Shown here one piece after another: positions 33,007 through 42,330 of a stretch of 64,000 nucleotides of DNA. The stretch lies in assembly GCF_016908595.1 (NCBI RefSeq), contig NZ_JAFBEC010000008.1, forward strand, positions 1 to 64,000. Direction: 5' to 3'. The position numbers and the translations under genes were made by a program. The notes under the pieces were generated by a model. That model had not been told where the DNA came from. It saw only the letters and a list, made by a program, of their open reading frames with translations, and made no database searches. How positions within the stretch are numbered: the first letter of the stretch is position 1; each line of letters starts with the position of its first letter. The DNA is from Geomicrobium sediminis. Lineage in GTDB: Bacteria > Bacillota > Bacilli > Bacillales > Marinococcaceae.

Positions 33007-35292
33007 TCACACGTCATTCATCGTTCTTCCTTCTACAAATCGATCAATCCATCGCTGTTCTCCGTCTAATGATTGTTCAGATACTTGATCTTGTACAATT
33101 GTAATGAATTGACCATCACCAGTGTAAATTCCAACTAACTTCGGATTCTCAAAAAACAGAAGGTCACCTTCGTTTAGTTCTTCAACATGGATGCTCTCAC
33201 CCGTTTGTTGTAAGTCATCGATGTTATCTGGTAATTCAATGCCTGACGCTTCGTAAAACAGCTGTTGCATAAATGTTGCCGACGTATCAACAAACGATTC
33301 ATCAATATAACTTCTTGCAATTTGAACGACTTCAAGGTCACGTCGATCTGTATTATACGTTCTTGCACCGATTAAACGAGGTGGCCAGTATTCACTCGTT
33401 GTCAAATCGATCACCGTTACACCGTTTGAAACGGTCGTCACGATCATTTGATTGTTTCCGATATACAGAGCGGGAATAATGCTCGAACCTTGGAAAAACA
33501 GAAGATCTCCCGGTTCAGCTGCTTCAATTGAAACTTCTGTTCCTTCTTCCCACTGTTCTCTCCCAAAACGAGGAAGCTCGTAATGATAAGCTTCGTTGTA
33601 GACGTACTGTACAAACCCTCCTGTATCAAAACCATCATCTGGGGTAGTACCACCTTGTTTATAATCCGTGCCTAGCAATTGATAAGCTTCAAAAATCGCC
33701 TCATTGTCGTACTGGATCGTCAAATCATCAAACCGTTTTGCTCCGGTGAAATGATCTCGCCAATACTCACTCATATAAGAAATCGTTGTCTGTCCTTCTT
33801 CTCCTGTTGCGTGAATGATGTAATCTTCTCCTAAATAAATGGCAGTGTGAGAGATGCCTTCTTGCCACGTTCCTGAGAAATATAAGACATCTCCAGGACG
33901 CAATTCTTCATCTAATTCAACGTCATTAATGTCCGTGCCTTCAGGAAGCATTGTTTCTCCGACTTCCCATTGCTTATAACTGATTCGGGGTAAATGAACA
34001 TCCATCGCTTCCCTAAAAACCATTTGTACAAAAAAGGAGCAATCAAATGCATCCAACGTACTTCCGGTCATTAAATACGGCGTTCCGATATAGTTCATCG
34101 CCTCCCTGATAATTGGGTTCTCATGCTCCTCATAGGTCAGTGGATTTGATTTTTCCAATCTGTCATCGGTATAACGTGCAGCACCGACATAACGGTCCGA
34201 ATAATACGTATTGTAATCCAAATGCCGCTCTTCAACGCCAGATGACGTTGCAATGACAAATTGATCATCTTCTGAATAGATTCCAGCGATCAACTCCCCA
34301 TCATCATTTTCGAAAAAGACGAGGTCCCCTGGTTCCAGGTCTTCTCGTTCAACCTCCATACCAGCTTCATACAATGCTGGCGTTCGTTTTGAAAGCCAAC
34401 TTCCGGTGATTTCCTTGTACACGTAATAGACAAATGAGCCTGAATTAAACCCTTCCTCTGGACTTGAACCAGTGCGATTATACGGTGTACCTATGAGTTC
34501 ACGTGCCAACTGCACAATGTCATGATCCGTAGGCGGGGATGAATCGCCATCATATCGTTTAGCCCCGACGTATCGATCTTGATAATAACTACTCGTCTCC
34601 ATGTTTCGTTGGACAATACCTTCAGTCGTTACGATGACAAACTGTCCATTTCCGATATAGATGCCAGACATTAAGAAGCTGCCTTGAAAAAACACAACAT
34701 CTCCCGATTGTAATTCGTCAACGTCATCGCCTTCAATCCATTGATCACTTGCTGCGCGAGGCAACGAAATCCCTCTCGCTTCTTCATAAATAAACTGAAC
34801 AAACTCTGAGGTAATGAAGCTTTGATCGTTTTCACCAACGTTTTCTAAAGCCAGTTCCGCTGCCGGATCAATCTCCTCGTCTTGACTAAATCTCACCGCG
34901 CCATGATAGGCGTCTGACCAATAATCGCTATGATTAAAATTGCGCTCTGAAATGCCTTCACTCGTGACAATCACAAAGCGTCCATCGTTAATGTAAATCC
35001 CAGACATCAAAGAAGAGCCTTGGAAAAATACGACATCGCCAGACTGTAAGTCACGTCGCTCGATGGCTTGTCCCATTTGTTGTTGTTCTCTTGCGAATCT
35101 TGGTAGATGAACACCGATCACTTCTTCATACACATACTGGACAAACTCAGACGTTAAAAACTCTTGTTGATTTTCTCCAACCATCTCAAGAGCGAGATTT
35201 GTTACTCGATCGTTTGAATCTTCTGCATTAGCTAGTTCGGGAACAAGTATAATTAGAAAAACGAACGAGACGAATCGTTTTAATTGCTTCAC
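33007..35292 (-). CDS. Secreted protein with six NlpC/P60-like repeats, one of them catalytic
   Basis: A 761-residue protein with a signal peptide (MKQLKRFVSFVFLIILVPEL, likely cut after ANA at 23) and six tandem NlpC/P60-like units starting near 28, 140, 255, 390, 525 and 650. Each has a PGD(V/L)-x-FF-type strand and ends near GA(R/K)-x-(Y/F). Only unit 4 keeps the catalytic set: Cys418 (FDCSFF), His482 (ISHTAIYLG) and His494 (IIHATG). Units 1, 2, 5 and 6 have Thr and unit 3 Ser at the Cys position, and the first His becomes Met, Met, Ile, Ile and Leu. Cys418 seems the only Cys. Probably a peptidoglycan or poly-glutamate endopeptidase with binding repeats. Confidence 0.9.
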   Translation of the reverse strand: MKQLKRFVSFVFLIILVPELANAEDSNDRVTNLALEMVGENQQEFLTSEFVQYVYEEVIGVHLPRFAREQQQMGQAIERRDLQSGDVVFFQGSSLMSGIYINDGRFVIVTSEGISERNFNHSDYWSDAYHGAVRFSQDEEIDPAAELALENVGENDQSFITSEFVQFIYEEARGISLPRAASDQWIEGDDVDELQSGDVVFFQGSFLMSGIYIGNGQFVIVTTEGIVQRNMETSSYYQDRYVGAKRYDGDSSPPTDHDIVQLARELIGTPYNRTGSSPEEGFNSGSFVYYVYKEITGSWLSKRTPALYEAGMEVEREDLEPGDLVFFENDDGELIAGIYSEDDQFVIATSSGVEERHLDYNTYYSDRYVGAARYTDDRLEKSNPLTYEEHENPIIREAMNYIGTPYLMTGSTLDAFDCSFFVQMVFREAMDVHLPRISYKQWEVGETMLPEGTDINDVELDEELRPGDVLYFSGTWQEGISHTAIYLGEDYIIHATGEEGQTTISYMSEYWRDHFTGAKRFDDLTIQYDNEAIFEAYQLLGTDYKQGGTTPDDGFDTGGFVQYVYNEAYHYELPRFGREQWEEGTEVSIEAAEPGDLLFFQGSSIIPALYIGNNQMIVTTVSNGVTVIDLTTSEYWPPRLIGARTYNTDRRDLEVVQIARSYIDESFVDTSATFMQQLFYEASGIELPDNIDDLQQTGESIHVEELNEGDLLFFENPKLVGIYTGDGQFITIVQDQVSEQSLDGEQRWIDRFVEGRTMNDV

Positions 35293-35406
35293 TTCTTCAC
35301 CACCTTAATAAACTATAATGAACTCTTAGTATAGGGATTGTTGGAGCATTTCTCGATGGGGAATTCCTACTTTTCTAAACATACAGTATCACTGACCGAC
35401 AATAAC

Positions 35407-35450
35407 TAAAAAAAGAGCTGACCCGTAAGTAATTTACGAGACAGCTCTGT
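35407..35450 (-). terminator. Terminator after aspA
   Basis: On the minus strand CAGAGCTG...CGTAAA pairs with TTACGG...CAGCTCT and is followed by TTTTTTT. It lies directly after the aspA stop. Confidence 0.85.
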
Positions 35451-35456
35451 CATGTA

Positions 35457-36875
35457 TTATTCCATGAAACGTTTACCAGCAATACCTGGGTTTGTCATTT
35501 CTTGTGCATCTAGAATTTCATCGAGTTCTTCTTCAGAAAGAATGCCACGCTCAAGGCAGATCTCTTTCACTGAACGTCCGGTTGAAAGTGCTTCTTTTGC
35601 GACTCTCGAAGCGACTTCATAACCGACGTGAGGGTTAATGGCCGTTACAATACCGACACTACGATGAACTTGCTCTTTACTATGTTCCACATTTGCAGTC
35701 ATGCCTTCAAGTGCATACTTGCGGAAGACGGTTAATCCATTATCAAGAATGGATAAAGATTGCAACAAGTTAAATACGAGCACTGGTTCCATTACGTTTA
35801 ACTCAAGTTGCCCCGCTTCTGAAGCCAATGAGATTGTCTGGTCGTTTCCGATTACTTGGAATGAGATTTGGTTCACAACTTCACACATGACCGGATTCAC
35901 TTTACCTGGCATGATTGAAGAGCCTGGTTGGCGTGCAGGCAAGTTAATTTCATTAATGCCTGTCTTCGGTCCTGAACTCATTAAACGCAAGTCATTTGCC
36001 ATTTTTGAAAGGTTAATGGCAAGGACTTTCAACGAGCCAGATAGCTCTGTGTAAGCGTCTGTGTTCTGCGTTGCATCGACGAGATGCTTCGCACTTACGA
36101 GTGGAAGACCCGTCAGTTGCGCTAAATACTCAGAAACTGTTTTAATGTACTCTGGCTGAGCATTTAAGCCTGTCCCAACGGCTGTAGCTCCCATGTTAAT
36201 TTCATACAAGTTGTCAAGCGCACGACGAATACGTCCACGATCGCGCTCTAACATGCGACGATACGCACCCATCTCTTGACCGAGACGAATTGGTACGGCA
36301 TCTTGCAAATGTGTACGTCCCATTTTAATGACATCATCAAATGCTGCTTCTTTTTTCTCTAATGTATCAATGACCGCATCTAACGCGTTTTGCAAGCCTT
36401 TTGAAAGCTTTAGAGCTGAAATATGGATCGCCGTTGGAAACGCGTCATTCGTTGATTGAGCCATGTTCACGTGCGTGTTTGGACTCAATCTCATATAATC
36501 GCCTTTCTCGTATCCTAAAATTTCAATTGCTCGATTGGCAATCACTTCATTTGCGTTCATGTTAAATGAAGTTCCTGCACCACCTTGAATAGCATCAACG
36601 ACAAATTCACCGTTATGTTGTCCTTCAATGACTTCTTCTGATGCGCGGATAATTGCACTTGCAAGTGACTCGTTCAGGTTTCCAACGTCACGGTTCGCCA
36701 TTGCTGCAGCTTTCTTCACGTAACCAAATGCTTGAATTAGTGCAGGATGTGGCGGATAGCCAGTAATTGGAAAGTTCTCCATCGCTCGTACCGTTTGAAT
36801 GCCGTAATAAGCATCAACCGGAACGTGTTTTTCCCCTAAAAAATCTCGTTCAATGCGGTATTCTTTTGCTTCCAT
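35457..36875 (-). CDS. aspA: Aspartate ammonia-lyase
   Basis: Deaminates aspartate to fumarate and ammonia, feeding amino acid carbon into the citric acid cycle. The 472-residue member of the fumarase/aspartase superfamily shows TSTND-like AQSTNDAFPTA, the KMGRTHLQDAVP motif and the signature GSSIMPGKVNPV with its mobile serine loop. Aspartase rather than fumarase is suggested by the overall match to Bacillus AnsB/AspA. Last gene of the putative yqgQ-glcK-rocF-aspA operon; the ATG lies 20 bp after the rocF stop. Confidence 0.93.
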   Translation of the reverse strand: MEAKEYRIERDFLGEKHVPVDAYYGIQTVRAMENFPITGYPPHPALIQAFGYVKKAAAMANRDVGNLNESLASAIIRASEEVIEGQHNGEFVVDAIQGGAGTSFNMNANEVIANRAIEILGYEKGDYMRLSPNTHVNMAQSTNDAFPTAIHISALKLSKGLQNALDAVIDTLEKKEAAFDDVIKMGRTHLQDAVPIRLGQEMGAYRRMLERDRGRIRRALDNLYEINMGATAVGTGLNAQPEYIKTVSEYLAQLTGLPLVSAKHLVDATQNTDAYTELSGSLKVLAINLSKMANDLRLMSSGPKTGINEINLPARQPGSSIMPGKVNPVMCEVVNQISFQVIGNDQTISLASEAGQLELNVMEPVLVFNLLQSLSILDNGLTVFRKYALEGMTANVEHSKEQVHRSVGIVTAINPHVGYEVASRVAKEALSTGRSVKEICLERGILSEEELDEILDAQEMTNPGIAGKRFME

Positions 36876-36895
36876 GAGACAATTGTCCCCTCCAG

Positions 36896-37798
36896 TTATT
36901 TTAACTTCTCACCAAATAACGAACCCATCAGAGCAACGGCAGCTTCTGCTGTTTTATTCTTCTCATCAAGTATCGGATTTACTTCAACAAACTCACACGA
37001 CGTGATGCGTTTTGACTCGTGCAACATTTCCATCGCAAGATGACTCTCGCGATAAGACAGTCCACCTACAACAGGCGTCCCGACTCCAGGAGCATCCAGT
37101 GGATCTAGACCATCTAGATCTAAGCTTAGGTGGATGCCATCACAATGTTCAAGATGTTTAAGCGAACGTGACATCACCTCAGTCATTCCGAGGCGATCCA
37201 CTTCATGCATCGTAAAAACGGTAATATTAGACGTTCTAATAAATTCTTTCTCAGCTTCGTCTAACGCACGAACACCGATTAATACGATGTTTTCTTCTTT
37301 TAAAGGATGATCTTGAAAAAGTTCAGTTAACTGCTTATTTCCCCGTCCGAGCGCTACCGAAAGTGGCATGCCGTGGATATTCCCTGATGGGGATGTTTCT
37401 TCAGTGTTAAGGTCTCCGTGAGCATCATACCATATAACGCCGAGTTGTTCATAATGTGGCGTAATTCCTGCGAGTGATCCGATCGCGATGCTATGATCCC
37501 CGCCAAAAACGAGCGGGAATTTGCCATTTTCTACAATTTCAGAAACTGTACGTTTTAATGCAAGACTTGCGTTAACAACAGTATGTAAATGTTTTAAGTT
37601 GGAAGGAGATGCTTCTTTCTCAGTAGGACGTTCAATCAAAATATCTCCACAGTCTTCAATTGCGTACGATAAATTCTCAATTCGTTCGACTGCGCCTGCA
37701 TACCGAATTGCACTTGGACCCATGTCCACTCCTCTTCGACTTTGTCCTAGGTCCATCGGAACACCTACAATTGATATCGCTTTATTCATTTGATTCAT
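36896..37798 (-). CDS. rocF: Arginase
   Basis: Binuclear manganese enzyme that splits arginine into ornithine and urea. The 300 residues carry all three metal motifs: FGGDHSIAIG, WYDAHGDLNT (DAHxD) and LSLDLDGLDPLDAPG (SxDxDxxDP). Two ATGs are possible: 37798, which overlaps the glcK stop codon but is one base from GGAG, and 37789, ten bases from it. Its product ornithine is the RocD substrate encoded 4 kb away. Its place inside a glcK operon is unusual, since in B. subtilis rocF follows rocDE. Confidence 0.96.
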   Translation of the reverse strand: MNQMNKAISIVGVPMDLGQSRRGVDMGPSAIRYAGAVERIENLSYAIEDCGDILIERPTEKEASPSNLKHLHTVVNASLALKRTVSEIVENGKFPLVFGGDHSIAIGSLAGITPHYEQLGVIWYDAHGDLNTEETSPSGNIHGMPLSVALGRGNKQLTELFQDHPLKEENIVLIGVRALDEAEKEFIRTSNITVFTMHEVDRLGMTEVMSRSLKHLEHCDGIHLSLDLDGLDPLDAPGVGTPVVGGLSYRESHLAMEMLHESKRITSCEFVEVNPILDEKNKTAEAAVALMGSLFGEKLK

Positions 37799-38757
37799 TC
37801 TCCTCTCAGATGATTAATCTCTGCGCTGTGACGATCTAGTGCCAGCTTTGCTGCACCGTAAATCCCGGCTTCATTGCCCAGTTTTGCAGGCACAATTAAC
37901 GTCTTAGGGTCTGTTTCAAGCAGTGCAAAACGAGAAAAGTGCTTACGAAGTGGCTGAAAGAGCGAATCGCGAGCAGCTGAAATCCCTCCACCAATCAGTA
38001 CTTTGTTCGGATTGATTAGCGTGACAGCGTTTGCAAGAGCAAGTGCTAAATAATACGTACACTCTTCGATAATCTCAAGTGCGACGTGATCACCAGATTT
38101 TGCAGCTTTTACAATGGACTCGACAGAGTCATCCCACTCAAGCTCGGTTGTAACGTTACGTTTTTCACTTAATTTGTCACGCAACGTATTCGCAAATCCT
38201 TTTGTTCCTATGTATTCTTCTAGACAGCCACGTCGATTACACGCGCAAAGTCTACCTCCTGGCTTTATTGTAACATGTCCAATCTCTCCACCTGTACCAT
38301 TTGGGCCATTTATTATTTCTCCACGATGAATAATGCCACCACCAACACCTGTACCGAGCGTTACGAGTAAGAGTGTTTCACTTTGTTGGCCTGCTCCTTG
38401 CCAATATTCCCCGAGCGCTGCTAGGTTCGCATCGTTGTTCACAAAGACCGAAACATCCAGCAGTCGTTCAATCCGTGCCTTGAGGTTGTACTCTTTCCAA
38501 CCAACGTTTACTGCACCGTGAACAACGCCACTTTTTGCAGGAACAAAACCTGGAACACCGACACCAATGCTTAAAAGCTTGTCGCTCGTTCGCATTTGAC
38601 TTTTTATACTCGTTGCAATATCACTTGCAATGGACTCACCGTTATTTGCAACATTTGTTTTGATCGACCATTTGTATTGCAATTGACCCAAGGTCGTAAA
38701 TGCGCCTAACTTTATGGTACTCGCGCCAATATCCACCCCAATTACGACGACGTTCAT
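37795..38757 (-). CDS. glcK: Glucokinase (ROK family)
   Basis: Phosphorylates free glucose. The 320 residues of the ROK family start with the phosphate-binding GVDIGASTIKLGAF, contain the ROK signature LVTLGTGVGGGIIHRGEIINGPNGTGGEIGH in pieces, and the zinc motif CACNRRGCLEEY. B. subtilis GlcK (YqgR) is also encoded right after yqgQ. The ATG overlaps the yqgQ stop (ATGA), with GGAGGAG upstream. Confidence 0.96.
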   Translation of the reverse strand: MNVVVIGVDIGASTIKLGAFTTLGQLQYKWSIKTNVANNGESIASDIATSIKSQMRTSDKLLSIGVGVPGFVPAKSGVVHGAVNVGWKEYNLKARIERLLDVSVFVNNDANLAALGEYWQGAGQQSETLLLVTLGTGVGGGIIHRGEIINGPNGTGGEIGHVTIKPGGRLCACNRRGCLEEYIGTKGFANTLRDKLSEKRNVTTELEWDDSVESIVKAAKSGDHVALEIIEECTYYLALALANAVTLINPNKVLIGGGISAARDSLFQPLRKHFSRFALLETDPKTLIVPAKLGNEAGIYGAAKLALDRHSAEINHLRGE

Positions 38758-38993
38758 AACTCCTCCATGTCGTCTGTTTTTTTGTTGTGTTCGGCTTGAA
38801 GGCGCTCTGCTTCACGACCGAGCAATAACTTGCCGTGCATGTAGCGCTTTGGGTCAATCAGTTTGACATCGTAGAGCGCTCGTAGTTCTTCCTCCATTAA
38901 GTATAAATCGGTAATTGGATCTCTCGTATAAATGACACTGTTGTATTTCATTAAGAATTGACGTATATCATACACATTTTTAAAATCTTCCAT
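38754..38993 (-). CDS. yqgQ: DUF910 protein YqgQ
   Basis: A 79-residue helical protein of the YqgQ/DUF910 family (VYDIRQFLMKYNSVIYTRDP, LMEEELRALYDVKLIDPKRY). A small three-helix protein that has been proposed to bind nucleic acid; the role is not settled. Always found directly before glcK in Bacillus, as here, with coupled start and stop codons. Confidence 0.93.
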   Translation of the reverse strand: MEDFKNVYDIRQFLMKYNSVIYTRDPITDLYLMEEELRALYDVKLIDPKRYMHGKLLLGREAERLQAEHNKKTDDMEEL

Positions 38994-39000
38994 AGCTACA

Positions 39001-39492
39001 TTATAGCAACTTTCCCGCGGTCGCGAAAACTAGAAATACGAGAGGAACAAAAGGTAAATACCGAAAACGCGACCATTGTAAGGAGAGTAGATTTTGTAAA
39101 TAAAATCCTGCAAACAATCCAATGACAAATATAATAAGAAGTAAAATAAACGTGAGGATTTGCGAGAACCAGACGTTCACAAGCGCCCCTGTTAAGAAAA
39201 ATAACCCGAGCATACTCGCCCAAATCCGTACATCTTTCCGTCCAAAAAACCCGTAATACGGATGATAACCAACGACAGCTGCAGTAATAAAGATGATCGT
39301 ACACGTTGACCAAAATCCGCTTAACCAAGATGGCGACAAAAACGCAAAGTAAGAGTTCGCAAGTACTAACCCTAAATAACCGCAACCTCCAAACAAGAGG
39401 ACGATTAATAGCATCCATTTTTCGACATCCGTGACACGTTGATGTACGAGCATTGCCCCAAAGGCAACAGCAACCATAAACGCAGCAATCAT
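39001..39492 (-). CDS. Polytopic membrane protein of unknown function
   Basis: A 163-residue protein from the ATG at 39492 (MIAAFMVAVAFGAM), preceded by AAAAAGGAG; a longer frame upstream lacks a ribosome site. Five or six hydrophobic segments are visible (for example VEKWMLLIVLLFGGCGYLGLV and ILTFILLLIIFVIGLFAGFYL in pieces). No family motif recognised. It lies 7 bp upstream of yqgQ on the same strand, so it may be the first gene of the yqgQ-glcK-rocF-aspA transcript. Confidence 0.78.
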   Translation of the reverse strand: MIAAFMVAVAFGAMLVHQRVTDVEKWMLLIVLLFGGCGYLGLVLANSYFAFLSPSWLSGFWSTCTIIFITAAVVGYHPYYGFFGRKDVRIWASMLGLFFLTGALVNVWFSQILTFILLLIIFVIGLFAGFYLQNLLSLQWSRFRYLPFVPLVFLVFATAGKLL

Positions 39493-39647
39493 AATTATGG
39501 GCTCCTTTTTGTTTAGGTCGTACATGTGTATGCACAGAAAAACGAAGACTTGTCATTTGTTTTAAGACTGCTACGTTTTGAATACCAAAGCAAGATTGCA
39601 GGTTCGGAAGAGATCGGTTGTGAATGCAACTTCACAAAAAATCGATC

Positions 39648-39684
39648 AAAAAAAGTTACGACGTCTAGTAAACGTCGTAACTTT
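39648..39684 (-). terminator. Terminator after yqgP
   Basis: On the minus strand AAAGTTACGACGT pairs with ACGTCGTAACTTT around a 7-base loop and is followed by TTTTTTT. Confidence 0.92.
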
Positions 39685-39713
39685 GATGATTTAATGAATA
39701 CGTGAGAAGATAT

Positions 39714-41279
39714 TTACCCTTCCATCCGCTCATAGAAATCCTCATAATGAGAATTGTCCGGGTTCATCTCCATCGCCTGCTCCACGTACTCACGGCCTTG
39801 TTCTGCATCACCGAGTTGATAGTACGTATACCCTAAGTTGTACACCGCTTCATGGAATTCAGGATTCCCTGCAACGGCTTGCTCATAATAGTGCAATGCT
39901 TCTTCATAATTGTGTCGACCCACTTCACTGTTACCAATGACGAAGTACGCTTCGGGAGCTTCTGTATGATCAATTACTTCAGACATCACATCATACGCCT
40001 CGTCAAAACGCTCTTCTTCCATTAATTCTTGGCTAATTTGCATTTCCACAAGGGGTAGTGAACTAACCGAAGATTCACTAACGTACCCGTATGTAAAAAC
40101 ACCTGCGGCAACGACCACTAATGCGACCGCTCCAATGACTCTTCGTAATCCGTGTTTAACGTGCGGTAACTGGACGATGGATGCGGCTAAAAACCCGCCA
40201 AGTAATCCGCCCATGTGCGCACCGTTATCAACCATCGGAACAACGGTTCCAAAGACAATATTAATCGCTAAGATGATGAGCAAGCTTTTTCCCATCGTCT
40301 TAAAGAACAAGTCACGATATACGAGACCAAAGTATAATAACGCTCCAAAACAACCGAAGATTGCTCCACTTGCACCTGCTGATACTTGGGATGTGAACGC
40401 ATAACTCGCAATTGAACCGACAATTCCAGCTGCGAAATAAATAAACACAAATCGTCCGGTACCATAAATTCGCTCAACCGCATTCCCTAAGTAAAACAGC
40501 GCTAATGCGTTCATTAACAAGTGAAAAATGCCGATATGCAAAAACATCGATGTGACAAAACGCCATACTTCCCCGTTGTCGATCGCTGGATTGTACTTTG
40601 CCCCAAAATCAATCAACGCTAACACGTCTTGAGAACTAGCGAGCGTTTCAATAAGAATAAAGACGGTTGCGATGAGTACGAGTAGCACCATCGTAAACCT
40701 AGGCTTTCCGTAGGCGAAAACTTTTTGAATTTCTTTTTGTTCACGTTCCAACTCATCGAGAACTTCAATGCGCTTTCTCGTCACTTGATGCTGTTTTACT
40801 TGTTCGTGATCAGGCAACATCTGCTCTTTTGTCGGAAAGCCTTCACTTGCCTGAATGGTTTCTAAAAAGCGAGTGATGTCGTCCCCATGATGTGCACCAA
40901 TTGAAGCGGCAAACAATTTTGTGATAACAGGCCGCTTCTTGCTTGCATCTGTATAAAGAATTTCATTCGTTTTCTGTTGCCAATTGTCTACTGGTGCAAT
41001 TGACGTTACGTAGAGATGATAGTAATTCACTTCTTTTTTTCTTGGTGGTTTCTTTAGCACTTGAAATTGATTGGCCACTTCTTTCATGTGGTCTTCTAGA
41101 CCACGACTGTACGCCATATCAATCTTAGACATACTGATGACCGTAACGTCGTGGTCGGTCTCTCTTTCAAGCCATAGTTGCTTACGATCGCCACTCACGT
41201 GTAAGGCTTTAAAGTTATTCTTAGTAACGAGATGATGGGCGAGTTCCCAAAAGAGAACGTCTTGATCTCTAACCTCCAT
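39714..41279 (-). CDS. yqgP: Rhomboid intramembrane protease YqgP with TPR tail
   Basis: Intramembrane serine protease, 521 residues from ATG 41279 (AAAGGA eight bases upstream). An N-terminal cytoplasmic domain of about 170 residues is followed by a rhomboid core of seven membrane segments. It has the HLLMNALALFYLG motif, the nucleophile Ser in SAGASGAIFGCFGALL and the catalytic His in DNGAHMGGLLGG. The C-terminal part holds tetratricopeptide repeats (FHEAVYNLGYTYYQLGDAEQ and neighbours). In B. subtilis YqgP takes part in membrane protein quality control, including cleavage of the magnesium transporter MgtE. Confidence 0.95.
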   Translation of the reverse strand: MEVRDQDVLFWELAHHLVTKNNFKALHVSGDRKQLWLERETDHDVTVISMSKIDMAYSRGLEDHMKEVANQFQVLKKPPRKKEVNYYHLYVTSIAPVDNWQQKTNEILYTDASKKRPVITKLFAASIGAHHGDDITRFLETIQASEGFPTKEQMLPDHEQVKQHQVTRKRIEVLDELEREQKEIQKVFAYGKPRFTMVLLVLIATVFILIETLASSQDVLALIDFGAKYNPAIDNGEVWRFVTSMFLHIGIFHLLMNALALFYLGNAVERIYGTGRFVFIYFAAGIVGSIASYAFTSQVSAGASGAIFGCFGALLYFGLVYRDLFFKTMGKSLLIILAINIVFGTVVPMVDNGAHMGGLLGGFLAASIVQLPHVKHGLRRVIGAVALVVVAAGVFTYGYVSESSVSSLPLVEMQISQELMEEERFDEAYDVMSEVIDHTEAPEAYFVIGNSEVGRHNYEEALHYYEQAVAGNPEFHEAVYNLGYTYYQLGDAEQGREYVEQAMEMNPDNSHYEDFYERMEG

Positions 41280-41355
41280 TGCATTCATCCTTTATCTATT
41301 CATTCCCTTATCTCTAATACTAAGGCAGTTGACGAATAGTTGCGAACAATATCTC

Positions 41356-41538
41356 CTATTGAAATGGAGAATAACGTGCTAACATTCTCCGACGAATCGG
41401 TTTTATGTTCATCATCGTAGAAATGATAAAACGTCTTCTCGCTTCATTCATAAGTAATTTATTAATAAACACATGTCGGTATTGATAAAGAATCGTCGTA
41501 ACGACCATTACGAGTAGAAAACATAGTAGTCTTTTCAT
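41356..41538 (-). CDS. Small membrane-anchored protein (YqgO-like position)
   Basis: A 60-residue protein with an N-terminal hydrophobic helix (MKRLLCFLLVMVVTTILYQY) and a basic cytoplasmic tail rich in Arg, Met and Ile (RRRFIISTMMNIKPIRRRML). The ATG follows AAAAAGGTGATG. In B. subtilis a similarly small gene, yqgO, lies between yqgP and yqgN, so this may be its counterpart; I cannot confirm similarity. Function unknown. Confidence 0.6.
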   Translation of the reverse strand: MKRLLCFLLVMVVTTILYQYRHVFINKLLMNEARRRFIISTMMNIKPIRRRMLARYSPFQ

Positions 41539-41583
41539 TGCTCATCACCTTTTTCTTTTTAGTTTGCTTTAAAAAGAAAAACA

Positions 41584-42330
41584 CTATACAAATAGCAAAG
41601 TGATGAGCGCCGCCGAACTCGTACATATGAAGTTGACGACATTATTGGTGATCTTTGGTACACCACGGCCGAACACCGTTTGCCTTTCACAGTGATGCTT
41701 GTCCTCTGTTAAGTCACCGCAAACGACACAACGACGTTCTTCTTGAATAAAAGCACCAACGACCGTATCAATAAACGCACCGATAAATCCAGCCAACGTA
41801 ATAATCACAATTGAAATGGCAGGTAACGAAAACAATGCAAAACCTGCAATCGCGATAAGGAAACTGCCAGCTAGACTAGCGATCGTCCCAATAATCGTCA
41901 TCGCACCCGAACGACCGATTTCATCTTTGGAAATTTGTCTTAAATGAAACGGTTTTCCGCCATAACGCCTTCCAATTTCAGTGGCCCACGTATCGCTCGT
42001 CGCAGCAGCAAGTGATGCTAGAAAAAGGTACACCGCAATGTCGCCAAAAAAAGGCACGAGCAAGGCTGCGACAGCTGCAACTCCGCCATTAGCGAGCACT
42101 TGAAGCGATGTTCGTTGTTCCTTTTCACGAGTAAACGAAGAAGCTTTTAACCTCCCTAACACCGTACTCGTAATAAAAAATAACGCTAATATGATTAACC
42201 CTTGAACTTCGAAGAAATAAGCAATTAATACCCCGATCAAAAACGCAGTCAGTGCGCCTAAACCTGTTAACGATTTAAAACGATACGCAACGATGGCAAT
42301 CAGAGCAATTGCACTACTATATATCATCAT
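41584..42330 (-). CDS. DUF92 integral membrane protein
   Basis: A 248-residue protein of the DUF92/TMEM19 family with about seven membrane segments. The family-defining sequence AAATSDTWATEIGRRYGGKP (about 106-125) is present, with NGGVAAVAALL before it and GAFIDTVVGAFIQ after. Near the end are CVVCGD and a Cys/His pair in KHHCER, a possible metal site. Plant relatives phosphorylate phytyl phosphate, hence a possible isoprenoid-phosphate kinase role here, which is inference. Overlaps the upstream yqgN by 4 bp. Confidence 0.88.
   Translation of the reverse strand: MMIYSSAIALIAIVAYRFKSLTGLGALTAFLIGVLIAYFFEVQGLIILALFFITSTVLGRLKASSFTREKEQRTSLQVLANGGVAAVAALLVPFFGDIAVYLFLASLAAATSDTWATEIGRRYGGKPFHLRQISKDEIGRSGAMTIIGTIASLAGSFLIAIAGFALFSLPAISIVIITLAGFIGAFIDTVVGAFIQEERRCVVCGDLTEDKHHCERQTVFGRGVPKITNNVVNFICTSSAALITLLFV

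Noticed and set aside
38996-39556. 186-codon minus-strand frame overlapping the membrane protein at 39001-39492
   Set aside because: It is rich in Cys, Arg and Trp with no plausible domain, while the other frame has a good ribosome site and clean membrane segments.
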